A DNA stretch of 64,000 bases, from assembly GCA_022410635.1 (NCBI GenBank), contig JAJVDF010000783.1, positions 180,753-244,752 on the forward strand, in the 5' to 3' direction. Below are positions 20,801 to 31,280 of the stretch, piece after piece. The notes under the pieces were generated by a model that was not told the origin of the DNA, searched no databases, and saw only the letters and a program-made list of their open reading frames with translations. The position numbers and the translations under genes are program-made. The DNA comes from Tretioscincus oriximinensis (taxonomy: Eukaryota > Chordata > Lepidosauria > Squamata > Gymnophthalmidae). Each line of letters starts with the position of its first letter. Position 1 is the stretch's first letter.

Positions 20801-23362
20801 ATAGATTTCATTTGGCACCATATGGTAGAAGGAAAAAAATTCTATTTCATCATTCTCTGGGGGAGAGCCATATGTGAACTATCAAAATTAAAATTACACA
20901 GAAATAAGGGAAAAGATAGGAATGGACACATGTGCAAAATTAATTTGAGATTGTTTATTCATACATATGAATTCTTGTTTTAAAAGTTAATCTAAATATA
21001 TTGTACCTATTAGATGATTCTCACAAAGTTACAGATTATGGCTTGTTTTCTGATTTTAAAAAATGATAGTGAATAAAATAAAAGGTTCAAAATATTAACA
21101 GGCGATGCTGGAAAAACACTAGGAGTAATTTAAATACCATGGAAAGGCCCTTGGTCTAAGAGTGAATTACACAGATTATGTTGGCAATTCAGTGTTAATC
21201 CAATAGTTCAGAATTTTTTTTTTATCATAGGTACCTCGCTACCTATTGTGGCAAGACACCTCTATCGTTCACTTTCCTTGATAATGATTCGTAATCATAA
21301 TGTTTACTCAGAAAGGGAAAGAAGCATTTTGAGGCTACCTGCTATTTTAGCGCATTCTCACTGTTATCATGTAGACATATTATAGAAACTGATTTGAAAC
21401 CCATGCCAATTGTCAGCTTTGATGATGACGAAAAGTGTGATATGTACTATGTGGATGGGACACCCACTATAACCTGGTCAGCACTTGAAAACCTCCAATC
21501 CAGATGATCCCTATATTAACATCAAACTTCACCATACAAATTTTGATAAAGCATCTTCTATGATTTTATTAATTTTCAATAGGAATCTTTACTAGAGACA
21601 AAATACTGCATCATGAAAGTATTTGAACCTCCTTGTGTGATTCATGCTTTTTCTTTATTGCATTTTGTTATCATCCTGCCATTTATCATGGAACACACCA
21701 CAGCTACAGATGAGAGCACTGTAGTCAGTTCAACAAAAATAATCTGTTTATTGAATAATAATAGATATTACTAAACAAGTGACATTCTAACATGCAACAT
21801 ATACTGTATATAATGCATTTTTGCCATTGATGTTGTTATATAATATTATTTTTTACATTGTAGATTTATATTGAAGACAACAAAACCATGAAGGAAGAAG
21901 GATTAACAAGTAAATTAAAAAGTGCTAAATAAACCAGAATATGATATAGATTTTAGATTCTGCAAAGTGTAGCTTCACAGTCTCGATGCTTGTCATGAAT
22001 TAGATGCATCCAAACATTTTGACTGCTACTGTATATAAAACAGTAAAGTTATTCAAATTGTTAACATGTTACAAAATGAATGTTGTTTTAGTTTCCATTC
22101 AGAAATTCCATTCAGATACACTTTGAATCTCTATATTGAAACCATATATTGTATGAATCTACCTTACCTGTGGAACTTTGTAGATACTCAAAATATCTGC
22201 AATGTCAAGAGATATTTCAGCATAAAGAGTGCCAATTACTGAGATCAAGCTGTTATAGATTGAGCACTTGTAATTTGGAATGAATTCATTTTCAATTGAG
22301 AAAAGCTTCATTGTTGCATGATAAATCCATCTTCCACCATAGTTATCATAGATGTTGAAACCCAATGTCATATTGGACAAAAGTTTGGGATTTTCATTTA
22401 TCTCTTTTACAGCAAAAACTAAGGCTAAGACATGCTGGTAGTTTTTAGTTAGGATGCTGAAATGAGAATTGCTAAGTTATTCTAAAATCATTTTTATTAT
22501 ATAAAACCATAAACAGTCTTCATGTATCCAAAAGAACAGACAAAAGGCATATATTTTGTTAAGTAATTTAAATATGGAGATGGACTTACTATAGTCTATG
22601 AAAGCTGATATTTCCAACCTGGTTTTATTAATCTCTAAGGTGTGATGAAACCTTCCAAGGCTTTTTTAAAAACAGTGTTAGTCAATGATCTATCACAACT
22701 AGTGTGTCTATATAATAACATATAAAGTATATATATACATAAATATACTGCTCGAAACAATTAACATATTATGATGTGTTAACATGTTCCCTTAATTGTT
22801 TTGAACAGTATATTTATGAAGGAGAGCATGATGGAAATGTGTCTGTTGCAACATACGAGTTCTGATTGTCTAGACTCCTTATTGTGATCAGTTTAACTGA
22901 TGAAAGTGGATCTTACTTTTTTAACAATTATATCAAAATTGAACCTAGGGGATATATGTAAAACATCCCATATATAGTGAATATATTGTTATTTTAATCA
23001 TGATTATTTATAGAATTGCAGCTGTTCTTCAGAAGAAAGTATAAGATGAACTGATCAGCTTTTCCTTTTTACAAACAGAACTGAAAAACAACAACCCCAT
23101 GCATGAATTACTAAAGATATATGGTGATTTTTTAAAAAGAAAAAGAGTCTTACATGGAATCACCTAACGGTGAATGAACAGGGTTTTCTGTAAAATTTCT
23201 GGTTACTTCTGACATATATGCAACAGCAGTAATTCCACCAATAACGAAATCCCCTGTCTGGAAATTTTTGTGAATTATAGGGGTAGGCTTGTTGATTCTA
23301 CATTTTCCACTTTCCATATTATATGCCATGTGGCACAGTTGTATAAAGAAAATAAGTATCAT
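13971..23362 (-). CDS. Vomeronasal type-2 receptor, complete, six exons (861 aa)
   Basis: Join of exons 23154-23362, 22168-22456, 20051-20878, 19306-19533, 15506-15632 and 13971-14875. All introns are GT-AG, phases agree, and the 2586 bases end in TAG. The product is a family C GPCR: signal peptide (residues 1 to about 15), ligand-binding bilobe (about 25-518, exons 1-4), nine-cysteine-type linker (about 519-575), and seven helices in exon 6 with V2R hallmarks [39 protein letters not shown] and PKCYIILF. It should act at the microvillar membrane of vomeronasal neurons through G-protein signalling (family knowledge); the ligand is unknown. Exon 3 carries about 20 ambiguous n calls (20268-20540) but no frame break. 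The exon 6 tail ends RKHNRR. Intron 4 holds an L1 piece and other repeats. Confidence 0.88.
15506..15632 (-). CDS. V2R gene 13971-23362, exon 5 (cysteine-rich linker)
   Basis: 127 bases: [16 protein letters not shown], then [17 protein letters not shown], ending in phase 1 before GTAAG. It matches the NCD3G linker of family C receptors, with cysteine spacing C-x3-C and CC-x2-C-x2-C. Confidence 0.88.
16138..16228. mobile_element. Perfect 29-base inverted repeat (MITE-like)
   Basis: Arms 16138-16166 and 16200-16228 are exact reverse complements with a 33-base loop. Each arm holds the sequence ACTACAATCCCCAGCATTCC, close to the ZNF143/THAP11-type ACTACAnnnCCCAGCAT motif. A short DNA-transposon derivative is the simplest reading. 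Confidence 0.55.
17135..17437 (-). repeat. Dispersed CR1/L3-like repeat (copy 3, nearly full)
   Basis: It is the reverse complement of the 1692-1990 family and the longest clean copy. It contains 'gtggtagcaaacagcttgg', 'ggtgcatctggtgggcctc', 'gacacagaatgctggactt' and 'ttcttatgttcttatgt' at its end. Confidence 0.65.
18480..19130 (-). mobile_element. L1 LINE fragment, reverse-transcriptase domain
   Basis: On the minus strand, broken frames give [16 protein letters not shown], then a segment like '[13 protein letters not shown]' and '[20 protein letters not shown]'. This follows the L1 RT order (NPASYRPISL, DQTGFV.GR, LDIKKAFDS). Several frameshifts and stops are present. It lies within the V2R intron 4. 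Confidence 0.65.
19306..19533 (-). CDS. V2R gene 13971-23362, exon 4
   Basis: 228 bases (76 codons, phase 0 both sides), from [16 protein letters not shown] to ITWHSSFKQ, with an AACAG acceptor and a GTAGGT donor. It forms the end of the ligand-binding domain. The length is identical to the neighbouring gene. Confidence 0.87.
19534..20050. other. Intron 3 of the V2R gene at 13971-23362
   Basis: AT-rich, with no recognisable element. Confidence 0.6.
20051..20878 (-). CDS. V2R gene 13971-23362, exon 3 (ligand-binding domain)
   Basis: 828 bases, from [10 protein letters not shown] after a GATAG acceptor to NLPWR before GTAATA. It includes [18 protein letters not shown], an NVT glycosylation site, VPGF near the lobe hinge and AVAHALHAF. 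It is five codons shorter than in the neighbouring gene, where a two-sequon loop is present. About 20 n calls fall in this exon; the frame stays open through them. Confidence 0.85.
20879..22167. other. Intron 2 of the V2R gene at 13971-23362
   Basis: AT-rich DNA. Only short chance frames are seen. A segment near 21640-21720 ('gcattttgttatcatcctgcc', 'cacagctacagatgagagcac') is echoed at 43570-43670 in the other gene ('acagttggagatgagagcac'), so the intron was duplicated with the gene. Confidence 0.45.
22168..22456 (-). CDS. V2R gene 13971-23362, exon 2
   Basis: 289 bases from a TTTCAG acceptor to GTAAG. It encodes [40 protein letters not shown] and IYKVPQ, the first part of lobe 1 of the ligand-binding domain. 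The same length as in the other two preserved units supports the boundaries. Confidence 0.88.
22741..22815. repeat. 24-base inverted repeat in intron 1
   Basis: Arms 22741-22764 and 22792-22815 are reverse complements with two mismatches, separated by a 27-base loop that is itself AT-rich. It could be a small MITE or hairpin. It is not seen in the intron 1 of the other units. Confidence 0.4.
23154..23362 (-). CDS. V2R gene 13971-23362, exon 1
   Basis: The start ATG is at 23360-23362, followed by a hydrophobic leader ([15 protein letters not shown]). ESGKCRI keeps the conserved cysteine, then come [22 protein letters not shown] and PLGDS. It is 209 bases and ends in phase 2 before GTAAG. Confidence 0.87.
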
Positions 23363-24170
23363 TTTGAATGTAGGATTCCATATGAAGATACAGTAACATC
23401 ACTACCAATTGAATCTTCAGCTAGTGTATCCTGATGAAAATATCCAGTCTCTTATTTAAAGACTAGGATCATAGTTTTCACTAGCCCAGGATTTGAATGA
23501 ATACAAATTGGCACTAGTAATAAACTCTGGACTCTTCATCTTGTCACACAGTACTGAGTCCCAAAGGAAGAATTAAAACAAAAGATAAATCACCACAGTC
23601 ATTTTGATAATACTGGGGAAGAAATGCTATCATCAATGATTTATTTGTGGGACTGTGAATAAAACAATATTTCCAGTCTCATATACTAACACTATTATTA
23701 ATGAAAATTGCATATAATTTATGGAATAACACAAATTTGAATATGGAAAGATAGTAAAATGCTAAGAATGCCAAATGATAGTACAGAGAAAGTTTGGGTG
23801 TCATACGGGAATGGGGATCCAAACATTTCTCCATGACTTTGATTAATTTTAGAGGAGCAAAACTTTTAGTCATTATGTTTTCTTTTGATTATTTTGTGCA
23901 GGCTCTAAGGCTGAAAATTACAGGAAAATTTCAGATTTTTTTCTCTTCGTATTTTTCAAATATCACACAAAAATCTCATCTCCTTTGTTCAATTATTGCA
24001 CTTTCAACATCAAAATCAAGTTATATGTATGAAAAATAGCACTTTTTCACATAAGTATATACTTATGTATAAGTATATACTTATATGCTTACATGTTGTT
24101 ATGTTTGTTGAGTGTGATGTAACACCATATTATTGTTTCTTTTTATTTCTGTAATAAAAATATATTTTTT
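23363..24170. other. Upstream flank of the V2R gene (shared with other units)
   Basis: It is homologous to 2522-3120 upstream of the edge gene. Two near-perfect AT palindromes (ataagtatatacttat and the overlapping next copy) lie at about 24052-24085. No core promoter is claimed. Confidence 0.4.
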
Positions 24171-24339
24171 AAAAAAACATACTGAAACTATGCCCATGTG
24201 TTTGTTTGATGACAACAAATCTGTCTCTTATCAACATTTTCATATGTTCTGACTCTTCTCAATTTCTTGAGATGAGCCAAAATACGATGGTAAGATATTT
24301 ACCCTAAATATTGAACTACAGGACCAAATACCAATACTA

Positions 24340-24840
24340 TCAAAGAACATTTAAAAAAGAAGAAAAGGAGAGACTAATGGAACTATTTTGAAACAATATA
24401 TATTTGATATATATGGTGCTAACTTTAACTTATAAGGCACTAAATAACTTGGGCCCCAAATACCTAAAGGAACAACTTCTCCCTTATCAACTTGCCTATG
24501 CCTCAAGATCTGCAGGGAAGGTCCTCCTGGTTGTACCACCCCTTTCAACAGCCATTGGAGTGGCAACCCGTGGTAGGGCCTTCTCGGTGATTGCNCCCAG
24601 TCTATGGAACAGCATCCCCCTCGAAATATGTCTATCATCATCACTGTATTATTTTAGAAGGTCTTTAAAGGTGCACCTCTTCAACCTGATCTTTGGTTGA
24701 ATAAATGCTGTTTTTTTACTCCACCTTAAGATACTGGTTGTTACTGTTTAAAATGTAAATTTTGTACTGTTTTTATTGCTGCCGCCCTGAGACCTTAGGG
24801 TATGGAGTGGGATTTAAGTGTAAATAAGTAAATAAATAAT
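24340..24840 (+). mobile_element. L2-type LINE 3' end
   Basis: It has the conserved L2 C-terminal coding stretch: KALNNLGPKYLKEQL, LAYASRSAGKVLL, GVATRGRAFSVI and SLWNSIPLEI. The tail 'ccctgagaccttagggtatg' follows, ending in (taaa)n. One n at 24595. The reading frame is open for about 98 codons. Confidence 0.75.
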
Positions 24841-24849
24841 ATAATTGTT

Positions 24850-24998
24850 CTTCACAACTCTCAGTCCCACCTACATCACAGTGCATCTGATGAAAACAAC
24901 AAAAAGCTATGTGCACTTTGGTTGGACACTTTGAGACCTTCAGGTATTGGGTGGGGTATTAGAATGAATGAATGAATGAATAAATATGGCAATCAAAC
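24850..24998 (+). repeat. Truncated tRNA-headed SINE (body and tail only)
   Basis: It contains 'ctctcagtcccacctac', 'caacaaaaagctatgtgc' and 'tttgagaccttcaggtattg', then (gaat)n. It is co-linear with the longer copy at 33975-34230, without the tRNA-like head. Confidence 0.6.
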
Positions 24999-25389
24999 AA
25001 AACATTATGTAAAACCAGGCATTGTTCATTAAAAAAAAGTTCATTGTTTAATTCATAAAAAAATAAGATGTGATGTGTTAACTCCGTTAGCAGGGATAAC
25101 TGCCTCCATTGTAAATCCTTATGCACAAGGATATTTTATTATTTTAATATTCTCTTGCAGCCGAAAGTAGAGAAGGAGTCCACTCCGCTTTTAGGTTGAA
25201 CATATATTTATTAACAATAGGCAAAACCCTAAAGCAAAACATGTAACATTAATTGCCCGACACCCCAGGTCAGCTGACCTGAACCAACTGGGCCATGCAC
25301 CTTGATGTGACACCATAAATCAACCACCCGGTCTGACTTACATACATCTGGGCCATACACTGAAGATGTGACACCAACTGCCCAGCTCA

Positions 25390-25835
25390 GACCTTGCCTC
25401 TAGACCCCCTGGACCATGTCTCGTGGCATAGGTCCAAGGCTGGCGTAGTTCACCTTATCCTGGTCAGAAGCACCTCTCCATTCTAGCCAGAAAACTAACT
25501 GGGACCAAAACAGCTTAGTATTGGGTAACAGGACTGCTAGCCTGTCCAGGTCATCTATAACCAAGTTCTGCAGCTCAAGCCTCTTTATCTCTACCATGTC
25601 ATTCTCCCCCAATTGAATCACTATGGCATCAGGAGCTTCCCAGTGTTCAATGCTCCTGTGAAGTAAAGCGACCAACTTACGCCAGCGCATACCGTACTTC
25701 CCAAGCCAATAAACCCTGGTTCCAGGCAGAAGGATCAGATCTCACATCCAGCACGATGCTGCTGTGACCTGACCAGCCTAATTCACGATGCTCTGTCCCA
25801 CGATCGATACCTGGTGTTGGATACCTTATATAAAC
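25390..25835 (-). pseudogene. SGNH-hydrolase-like C-terminal segment of the DIRS element
   Basis: Two overlapping frames give a GHS segment (LGWSGHSSIV) and then RKLVALLHRSIEHW, APDAIVIQLGENDM and TKLFWSQLVFWLEWRG. This parallels the hydrolase-like domain of some DIRS/Ngaro elements (a G-x-S block, then a GxND block, here GEND). The two parts are in different frames, so it is a relic. Assignment is by motif memory only. Confidence 0.5.
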
Positions 25836-25900
25836 AAAATAGAAACAGCTTGAGCAACATGTAAAACACAGAAAACCTAACAAGATGAACATTGGCCTGA

Positions 25901-26788
25901 TTACTGTAAGCCTTGACCATTCCTGACGTAGTCCCAGTAGGCGTGAGAGCACCATCTACCAATAGCCTTGATCCTGCTGGGAGGAATCCCCAGAGAGGCC
26001 GTGAATGTGGCAGCCCCAATCCGAAAGGAATGGAGGGCAAAATCTCCAGCTGGTAAACCTAGGCGACCCAAAGCCATCCTCAATATGGTGAGGGTTTGGT
26101 ACTGGGATAAAAATAAACCATCGCTATGCATCAGGAATTGACCCAGCGTAATCGGTCTCAGGGCTCTAAATTGTGTCATGTCTCGCCATGGGCAGGGAAC
26201 ACCCCCGGACACAGGTGCCAGGCGGATGTGAGCCCCTCACCCCTCCTGGTCTGTTTTTGAGCACCTGAGAAAAATTGTTACTCTAGTGCTGTCCAGGGAG
26301 ACATCCTCTAAGGAGACAGTGGGCGGGCCAGAATTCTTAGCTGATGATATAATGTCCCTTGGCCTGAAGGCACTGAAAAACATTAGGGAACGAGCAGCGC
26401 AAAACAGTGCAGTTTCATAAAGTTTGCTGCACAGTTTGGGAAGGGCAGCTGAGATCTGAGACAAGGTGGTGTACAGCACTGGGTGTCTTTTGTCCTGAGC
26501 CCATCCTGTGACAGCCCTTTTGGCTAGAAAGGAACCAATGGCATCTGGACAACCCATCATGTAAGAAAAAAACTGAGTAGCTGGCAGATGTATCATGATG
26601 GTTTTAGCAGCCTTCCCTGTTGCCTGCAGATGGGCCAGGTACATTAGTACCATCCTCTCAATAAACAGCCCCTTGCTTGGGTCCTCGAGGCTCCATGCAA
26701 AATGCGAAAAAGCTGAAAAGGCACCACAATAAGCGGCCTGTGTGGAAGGTGCAAGAGAATTGCAAGTTGTTATTGATGCCAGGGACAT
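25901..26788 (-). pseudogene. Tyrosine recombinase of the DIRS element, one internal stop
   Basis: Residues typical of the family remain: SAFRPRDI (box I arginine), LHSFRIGAATFTASLGI (H-x-x-R), IGRWCSHAYWDYVR (W and tyrosine). The two open pieces (26237-26788 and 25901-26212) are in one frame, separated by a single TGA at 26237-26239 in the SKTDQEG-GAHIRLAP segment. That position fits a CGA to TGA change. The enzyme would integrate a circular DNA intermediate (known for the order). The gene lies at the 3' side of RNase H, overlapping its end in another frame, as is usual. Confidence 0.7.
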
Positions 26789-27246
26789 GGATGGAAATAA
26801 AACTAATGTTAGCCCTCAAGCTTATCAGCACAAATTTCTTCACCAATCTCATCACTCTTTCAGATTTAGAAGATTGTTTATTAACTACCTGAACCACTGC
26901 AGTGTTGTCACACCAAAAGGTGACCTGCTTATCCTGAAAAACACCCTCCCATAAATGAACGGCCACCAGGATGGGGAAAAAAATCCAAAAAGGTGAGATC
27001 TCTGCATATACTCCACAGCCAGTCTTTAGACCACGGATGTGCACACCATTGTCCCCTGAAATAAAGACCAAACCCAATGCCTCTGGCAACATCAGAGTAT
27101 ATTTGAAGGCCGTGACCCATCTCCAGAGGCGATAGCCAAACAGAGACCCCATGATATTGTTCCAGAAAACTTTCCCATACTCTTAAATCCTGTTTTATTC
27201 CAATGTTGACCCTAATGTGATGATGGAGAGCAGAAGCTCCCCTCAT
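26660..27246 (-). pseudogene. RNase H domain of the DIRS element (frame-broken)
   Basis: In one frame 27246 to about 26930 gives WLSPLEMGHGLQIYSDVARG and IGFGLYFRGQWCAHPW. In the overlapping frame come VTFWCDNTAVVQVVNKQSSK, SERVMRLVKKFVL and ISIHVPGINN. This is the D..G.G.yf / CDN.AVV..iNk.tSks pattern of DIRS RNase H. A frameshift falls near 26950. Confidence 0.65.
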
Positions 27247-27287
27247 GGCTTATACTAGTCGGGCGCAAAATGCTCTCCCTGGCTTAA

Positions 27288-27611
27288 CTACCCGACAGGC
27301 AAAGTTAAGATGGCCCAATAGAACCTGAAGTTCTTTAGCGTGGTTTTTTCCTCTTCCAACATTAAGCGTATGAATTCCTTCAGTTTGGTCAATTTCTCTT
27401 GCAGAAGTCTTGACTGTCCCTTGATGGTATCTAGGGTGATGCCTAGGTAGGTAATCTCAGACAGCAGCCCTTCAGTTTTTTCCTTAGTCAGAGGGACCCC
27501 TAGTTCATGGGCTAAACTCTGAAAGACTGTTAGCAAGTGAAAGCACTGTTTGTTCCCTATAAGTCCCATAAACAGGGGGATAAGCAGGACAGTGATTCGG
27601 GTATGAGTCAT
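27288..27611 (-). pseudogene. Reverse-transcriptase C-terminal fragment of the DIRS element
   Basis: The frame reads CFHLLTVFQSLAHELGVPL, TKEKTEGLLSEITYLGITLD and LLQEKLTKLKEFI. This is the segment that follows the YLDDF motif in DIRS reverse transcriptases (LA.ELGvPla.EKTeGP..v..fLGi.LDt). The catalytic palm is absent: the sequence passes directly from the gag zinc region into this piece, pointing to an internal deletion. Confidence 0.65.
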
Positions 27612-27659
27612 GCCTTCGTGGCCGCAGATGGGACTGTGCCACTTGGGATCCCCCCTCTC

Positions 27660-28973
27660 CTACCCATGTAAGGTTTATTGGATTTTCCACTCTGAAAATA
27701 CCCTCCAGCATCTTTACAGTGTGACTTAGGGTGTTACCCCCTACATTTACTGCAACCATGTTCAAATTTGCAACCCACCCTGGTGCATTGCCCATTGTTA
27801 AAATCTCAGCAGTAGTTCATCTTTGGAAACCATCTTGGCCAGGTTCTTCGTTTAGCATCGAAGCTAGGGGCAATGGGACTAGGTTGATGGACCATTGTTA
27901 ACCAGATGTGATGCATGACGGCATCCCATCTGACTGCTGGAGAGTTTGAGGCAAACTTTATAAAACCCTCATCATACTTCAAAGCGGCCTGGTCCCCAGC
28001 CAGAGCCCTGGCCTACATGACATTGTTCATAAGTCCCATCAACTGCCAAGCCCTTTTTGGGAAAGCCACCGAGACCAAACTGGCAAATTGCCCATAGCAA
28101 GAAACCCAATTATCAAAGTTCTTGTCAATAGGAGATATTTTGGCTGATCTTTTGCGCTTTCCGGTGTAAGGCCTGGCAGTCTCCTGTTTGGGCAGACAAA
28201 ATATGTTAACATAATGGCCATCCAGGATTTTATTCCTAAGCTTTCGCGGTGAGAGCCTGGGTGTATGTGTCATGTGTGTCAGCAACTGAACCATGATCTA
28301 TCTGAGTGGCAGCCTTGGATGTGTCTATCAGAGAGGGAGCCTTGACTTCCCTCCTGCATTTAAGTAACCACTTGGGCATCCAGGGAGTTAGCAGCCCTGC
28401 TTACCAATAAGCATTCTGGCCTCCACCCCTTTCCTTGGATGATGATGATGAAGAAGAGGTATTATCGGAGCTGCTACTGGAATTTCTTCTGTGTCATCGA
28501 CACCATCAGCCCCTTCCATACTCCCCATGCTCACCCTCGTTCAAACTCAAACTTGCTCCGTTCAGCCCCTCAGCTGTGTCTGCTGATACGGAACCTGCGG
28601 AGGCAGCCATCCCTGTTGGCGAAGGCCCTGGTACTGCATCCTGTGCCAGAACGGTTGGTATCGAGTTCACTGCAGGAACTGCTGGTAGAGCTGAGGAGGA
28701 TAAAGCTGCCCTATTTGAGTTAGCAACTTCCTTCAATATGGCTGCTAGCTATTCCATAGAATCCCTTATCTCAGCCCTAAATTCAGCCATCCCATTATCC
28801 TGAGTGGGAGGCTGCAGGGGCCAGGCAGGGAGAGCACCCCCTTTGATTGTCGGGGGAGAACCTCTGAAAATTGGCCTCATGTTACTTGGTGGCCTTCCTC
28901 TTCCCCTGTTCCTGCCCCTACTCCTGTTGGGAATCCCTCTAGGCATTCTCTGGGCTGACAGTGAGTTTGTCAA
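27660..28973 (-). pseudogene. Gag-like region of the DIRS element
   Basis: The N-terminal part (28973-28749) is arginine- and proline-rich. The middle (28294-28013) reads LRNKILDGHYVNIFCLP, then FDNWVSCYGQFASLVSVAFP, the conserved DIRS gag segment. The zinc part (about 27790-27690) reads CTRVGCKFEHGCSKCRG, a stop, then HPKSHCKD. At least one stop is in frame. An acidic/serine frame on the opposite strand at 28435-28803 is a shadow. Confidence 0.55.
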
Positions 28974-29020
28974 GAGTAAAAAAATAGAATTGTGCAGCTA
29001 ATTAAGGCAGGCAAAGGCCA

Positions 29021-29488
29021 ATGCCTGCAATAGGCTATAGGACCTTCTAGAGGAAACACAGTGAGGCAGTGATAAGAAGGCAAAGGAAATTAGGGGCCTG
29101 TTCTAAATTACAGCTTTTATAAGTGAGACACAACAAAACAGAAATAACAAAGCGAGGCAACTCAGGTGCCTGCCATATACTGTAGTACTTACAAAGAGAC
29201 CCAATGAAGCAGAGAAAGAAAGAAAGTCAAATCTGATGCCTGTCATATACTATAGAAGAGACACAATAAACAGAAACAAGGCAACTCAGATGCCTGCCGT
29301 ATAATATGGCACTTTATAGCACTATAGCACTTAATATCAAAGTCACAGTAATGCAGAGATGACAAAGCGACACAGCACAGATGCCTGCCATATACTATAG
29401 CACTTTAGGTACTACCACACTTTTTGAGGAGACATAGTGGACATAGATAATAAAGCAAGGCAACTCAGATGCCTGCCATATACTATCC
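29021..29488. repeat. Irregular repeats of 'ATGCCTGCCATATACTATAG'
   Basis: Six copies start at about 29021, 29165, 29235, 29289, 29380 and 29468 (spacing 54-144 bases). Each is often preceded by 'gcaactcag' and separated by purine-rich spacers with 'gaga..aca' words. They lie just 5' of the gag region of the DIRS element on its strand and may be part of its leader or terminal repeat. Confidence 0.6.
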
Positions 29489-29690
29489 CATTTTATAGAG
29501 GAGCCACAGTAAAGCACAAAGACGCATCTTCCTAGAGCATCTCCTTCGTCCTCGGCAGCAACAGCCAGTCCCTACGGATCTCCATGAGTAGCCAACTTGT
29601 GGCATATTTCTGTTTTTGTTTAGTTTTTCAGAGGCGGCAGTAGGGTGAGCAAGAAAGAGATGAATGGAATTCCACACCAGTTTATTAGGT

Positions 29691-31280
29691 GGGGGGAGAG
29701 ACCACAGAAAACACCTAAAACTAGACTTTTAACCAATGAGAAGTATAAAAGGGAGTTTGGGGGGTTAATTATTCTGGGAACTCTGTTTTTCATTTTAAGA
29801 GGCAGGACACAGCAAAATTTGACTATATTTCAAGCAGCAAAAACAAAACAATGCTAGCAGCCTTTCAGTAACATGCAGCCTCTTTCTGTAATGGAGATTT
29901 CAAACATTAGGGAAAACAAAACAACCACAAACTTTTTTTAAGTGCCTAAGCTTGGAATCCAAGGAGCAGGAAGGAGAAAGATAAAATTGGAAACTCTTTC
30001 CTCAAAATAAAGCTTAAAAGAAAAAGAAGAGGGGCATTGTGATGAAAGCAGCTTCTTTTCAGTCTCAACAGAAGAATCTTAGATGTTAAAATATGTGGCA
30101 TGGATTATTTTTCTCTTTCTTCACTGATATTGCAGTGTAAAAAATATGAATCTTCTATACTAGTAGCATAGATGGAAGGAAAACCCACTAACCTATTGTC
30201 CTTTTTCGAAGGAAGCTAAAAACCTTTTTCATTCCTTAGAGTGAATCTGCTGGGTGTGGTGGGGGATACGTTTCTATGGGAGGTTGTTGTCCCATCGATT
30301 GTATATGTTTTATTTTGTAAGGCTCTTTGGAGAAAAGGGCATTATAAATAAATGTTTTATTATTATTTATTTACCATAACTCTAACCCAGAGTGGCAGAA
30401 AAAATTATTATTATTTTTTNAAAAAACAAATTTCCTCTTTATTCCTTCTCCCTTTCCTTCCCCCTTCCTCCCTTTATCCCCTCCCCCACTCCTAATGTTG
30501 GTTGAAGTGTGAATAAAAATGCTGCTTGCCTAGCACTTTCATTATTATTTTATTTTATTATTATTATTTCCACTTTTTAAAAATTATTTTTGGATTGCTC
30601 TGTCTACGTGACCCCCTGACTTCATCTGTCTCTGCCTACTTGACCTCTCTGGAAAGAGGAAGGAGCTTAATTTTTTATTATTTTTTTTACTGCTCAGGAG
30701 CATCTTACACCCAAAATATGGCCCTAGTGATCAAAAATGCATTTTGGAATTTCTGGAGCTACTATTGTCCTTACCCTGTCCTTCAATAATCACATTAACC
30801 AAATGACTTTTCAAAAAGCAAAGAACAAATTTTAGAAAAATCTTCCTTTTACATTTTGGGACAAGTCTCAGTTGCAAAGGAAATTCCAGTGTGGTTCTAA
30901 CATGGTTCAATTTAATTCTTTTGCGAGAGCAGAGTCTCATGCTCCTAGCCTATTCTGTATTTCTGAATTAAGGTCAGCTCAGTTCCAAATAATAATATCT
31001 AAGTACATGATCTGGAGGTGGCTGTACCCTGGAAAGTCTATACCTTTATTGGCCCATCAACATATTCATTATGTTGCATACTGTAAATAATGTATCAAAA
31101 CATGCTGGAGAGAGGCAGCCAATGCCTTAAATAAATGTATGCAGATATCGTATGTTAATGATTAAGTACTGTTATTGCTACAAATCGAAAATTACATGGA
31201 ATCTAAGGTTGGCAAATTTCATGGAAGCTAAACTGGGGTCAACAGTATTCAAAAGGTGGTAAGTTCCTGTTTTCATTAAT
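29691..31280. other. Intergenic DNA, no gene recognised
   Basis: It contains a TTCC/ATT-rich repeat (30430-30680) with 'gaataaaaatg..tgcctagcactttcatt', like 3815-4060. A 'ttggagaaaagggcattataaataaatg' tail-like segment lies near 30325-30350. Other open frames are short and unconvincing. Confidence 0.45.

Larger units (their letters stand above)
25150..29690 (-). mobile_element. Degraded DIRS-order (tyrosine-recombinase) retrotransposon
   Basis: On the minus strand, from high to low coordinate: gag-like region (28973 down to about 27660), the C-terminal end of reverse transcriptase (27611-27288), RNase H (27246-26660), tyrosine recombinase (26788-25901) and a hydrolase-like segment (about 25830-25390). 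This is the order seen in DIRS/Ngaro-type elements of fish and reptiles. Most of the RT domain, including YLDDF, is missing between gag and the RT tail, and stops break gag and the recombinase, so it cannot act on its own. The outer limits are estimates; the terminal repeats could not be identified. It sits between the two intact V2R genes. Confidence 0.75.

Noticed and set aside
28435..28803. 122-codon plus-strand acidic frame
   Set aside because: Opposite-strand shadow of the DIRS gag region.
29021..29488. CRISPR-like array (repeats with spacers)
   Set aside because: Eukaryotic context, irregular spacing and imperfect repeats within a retrotransposon.
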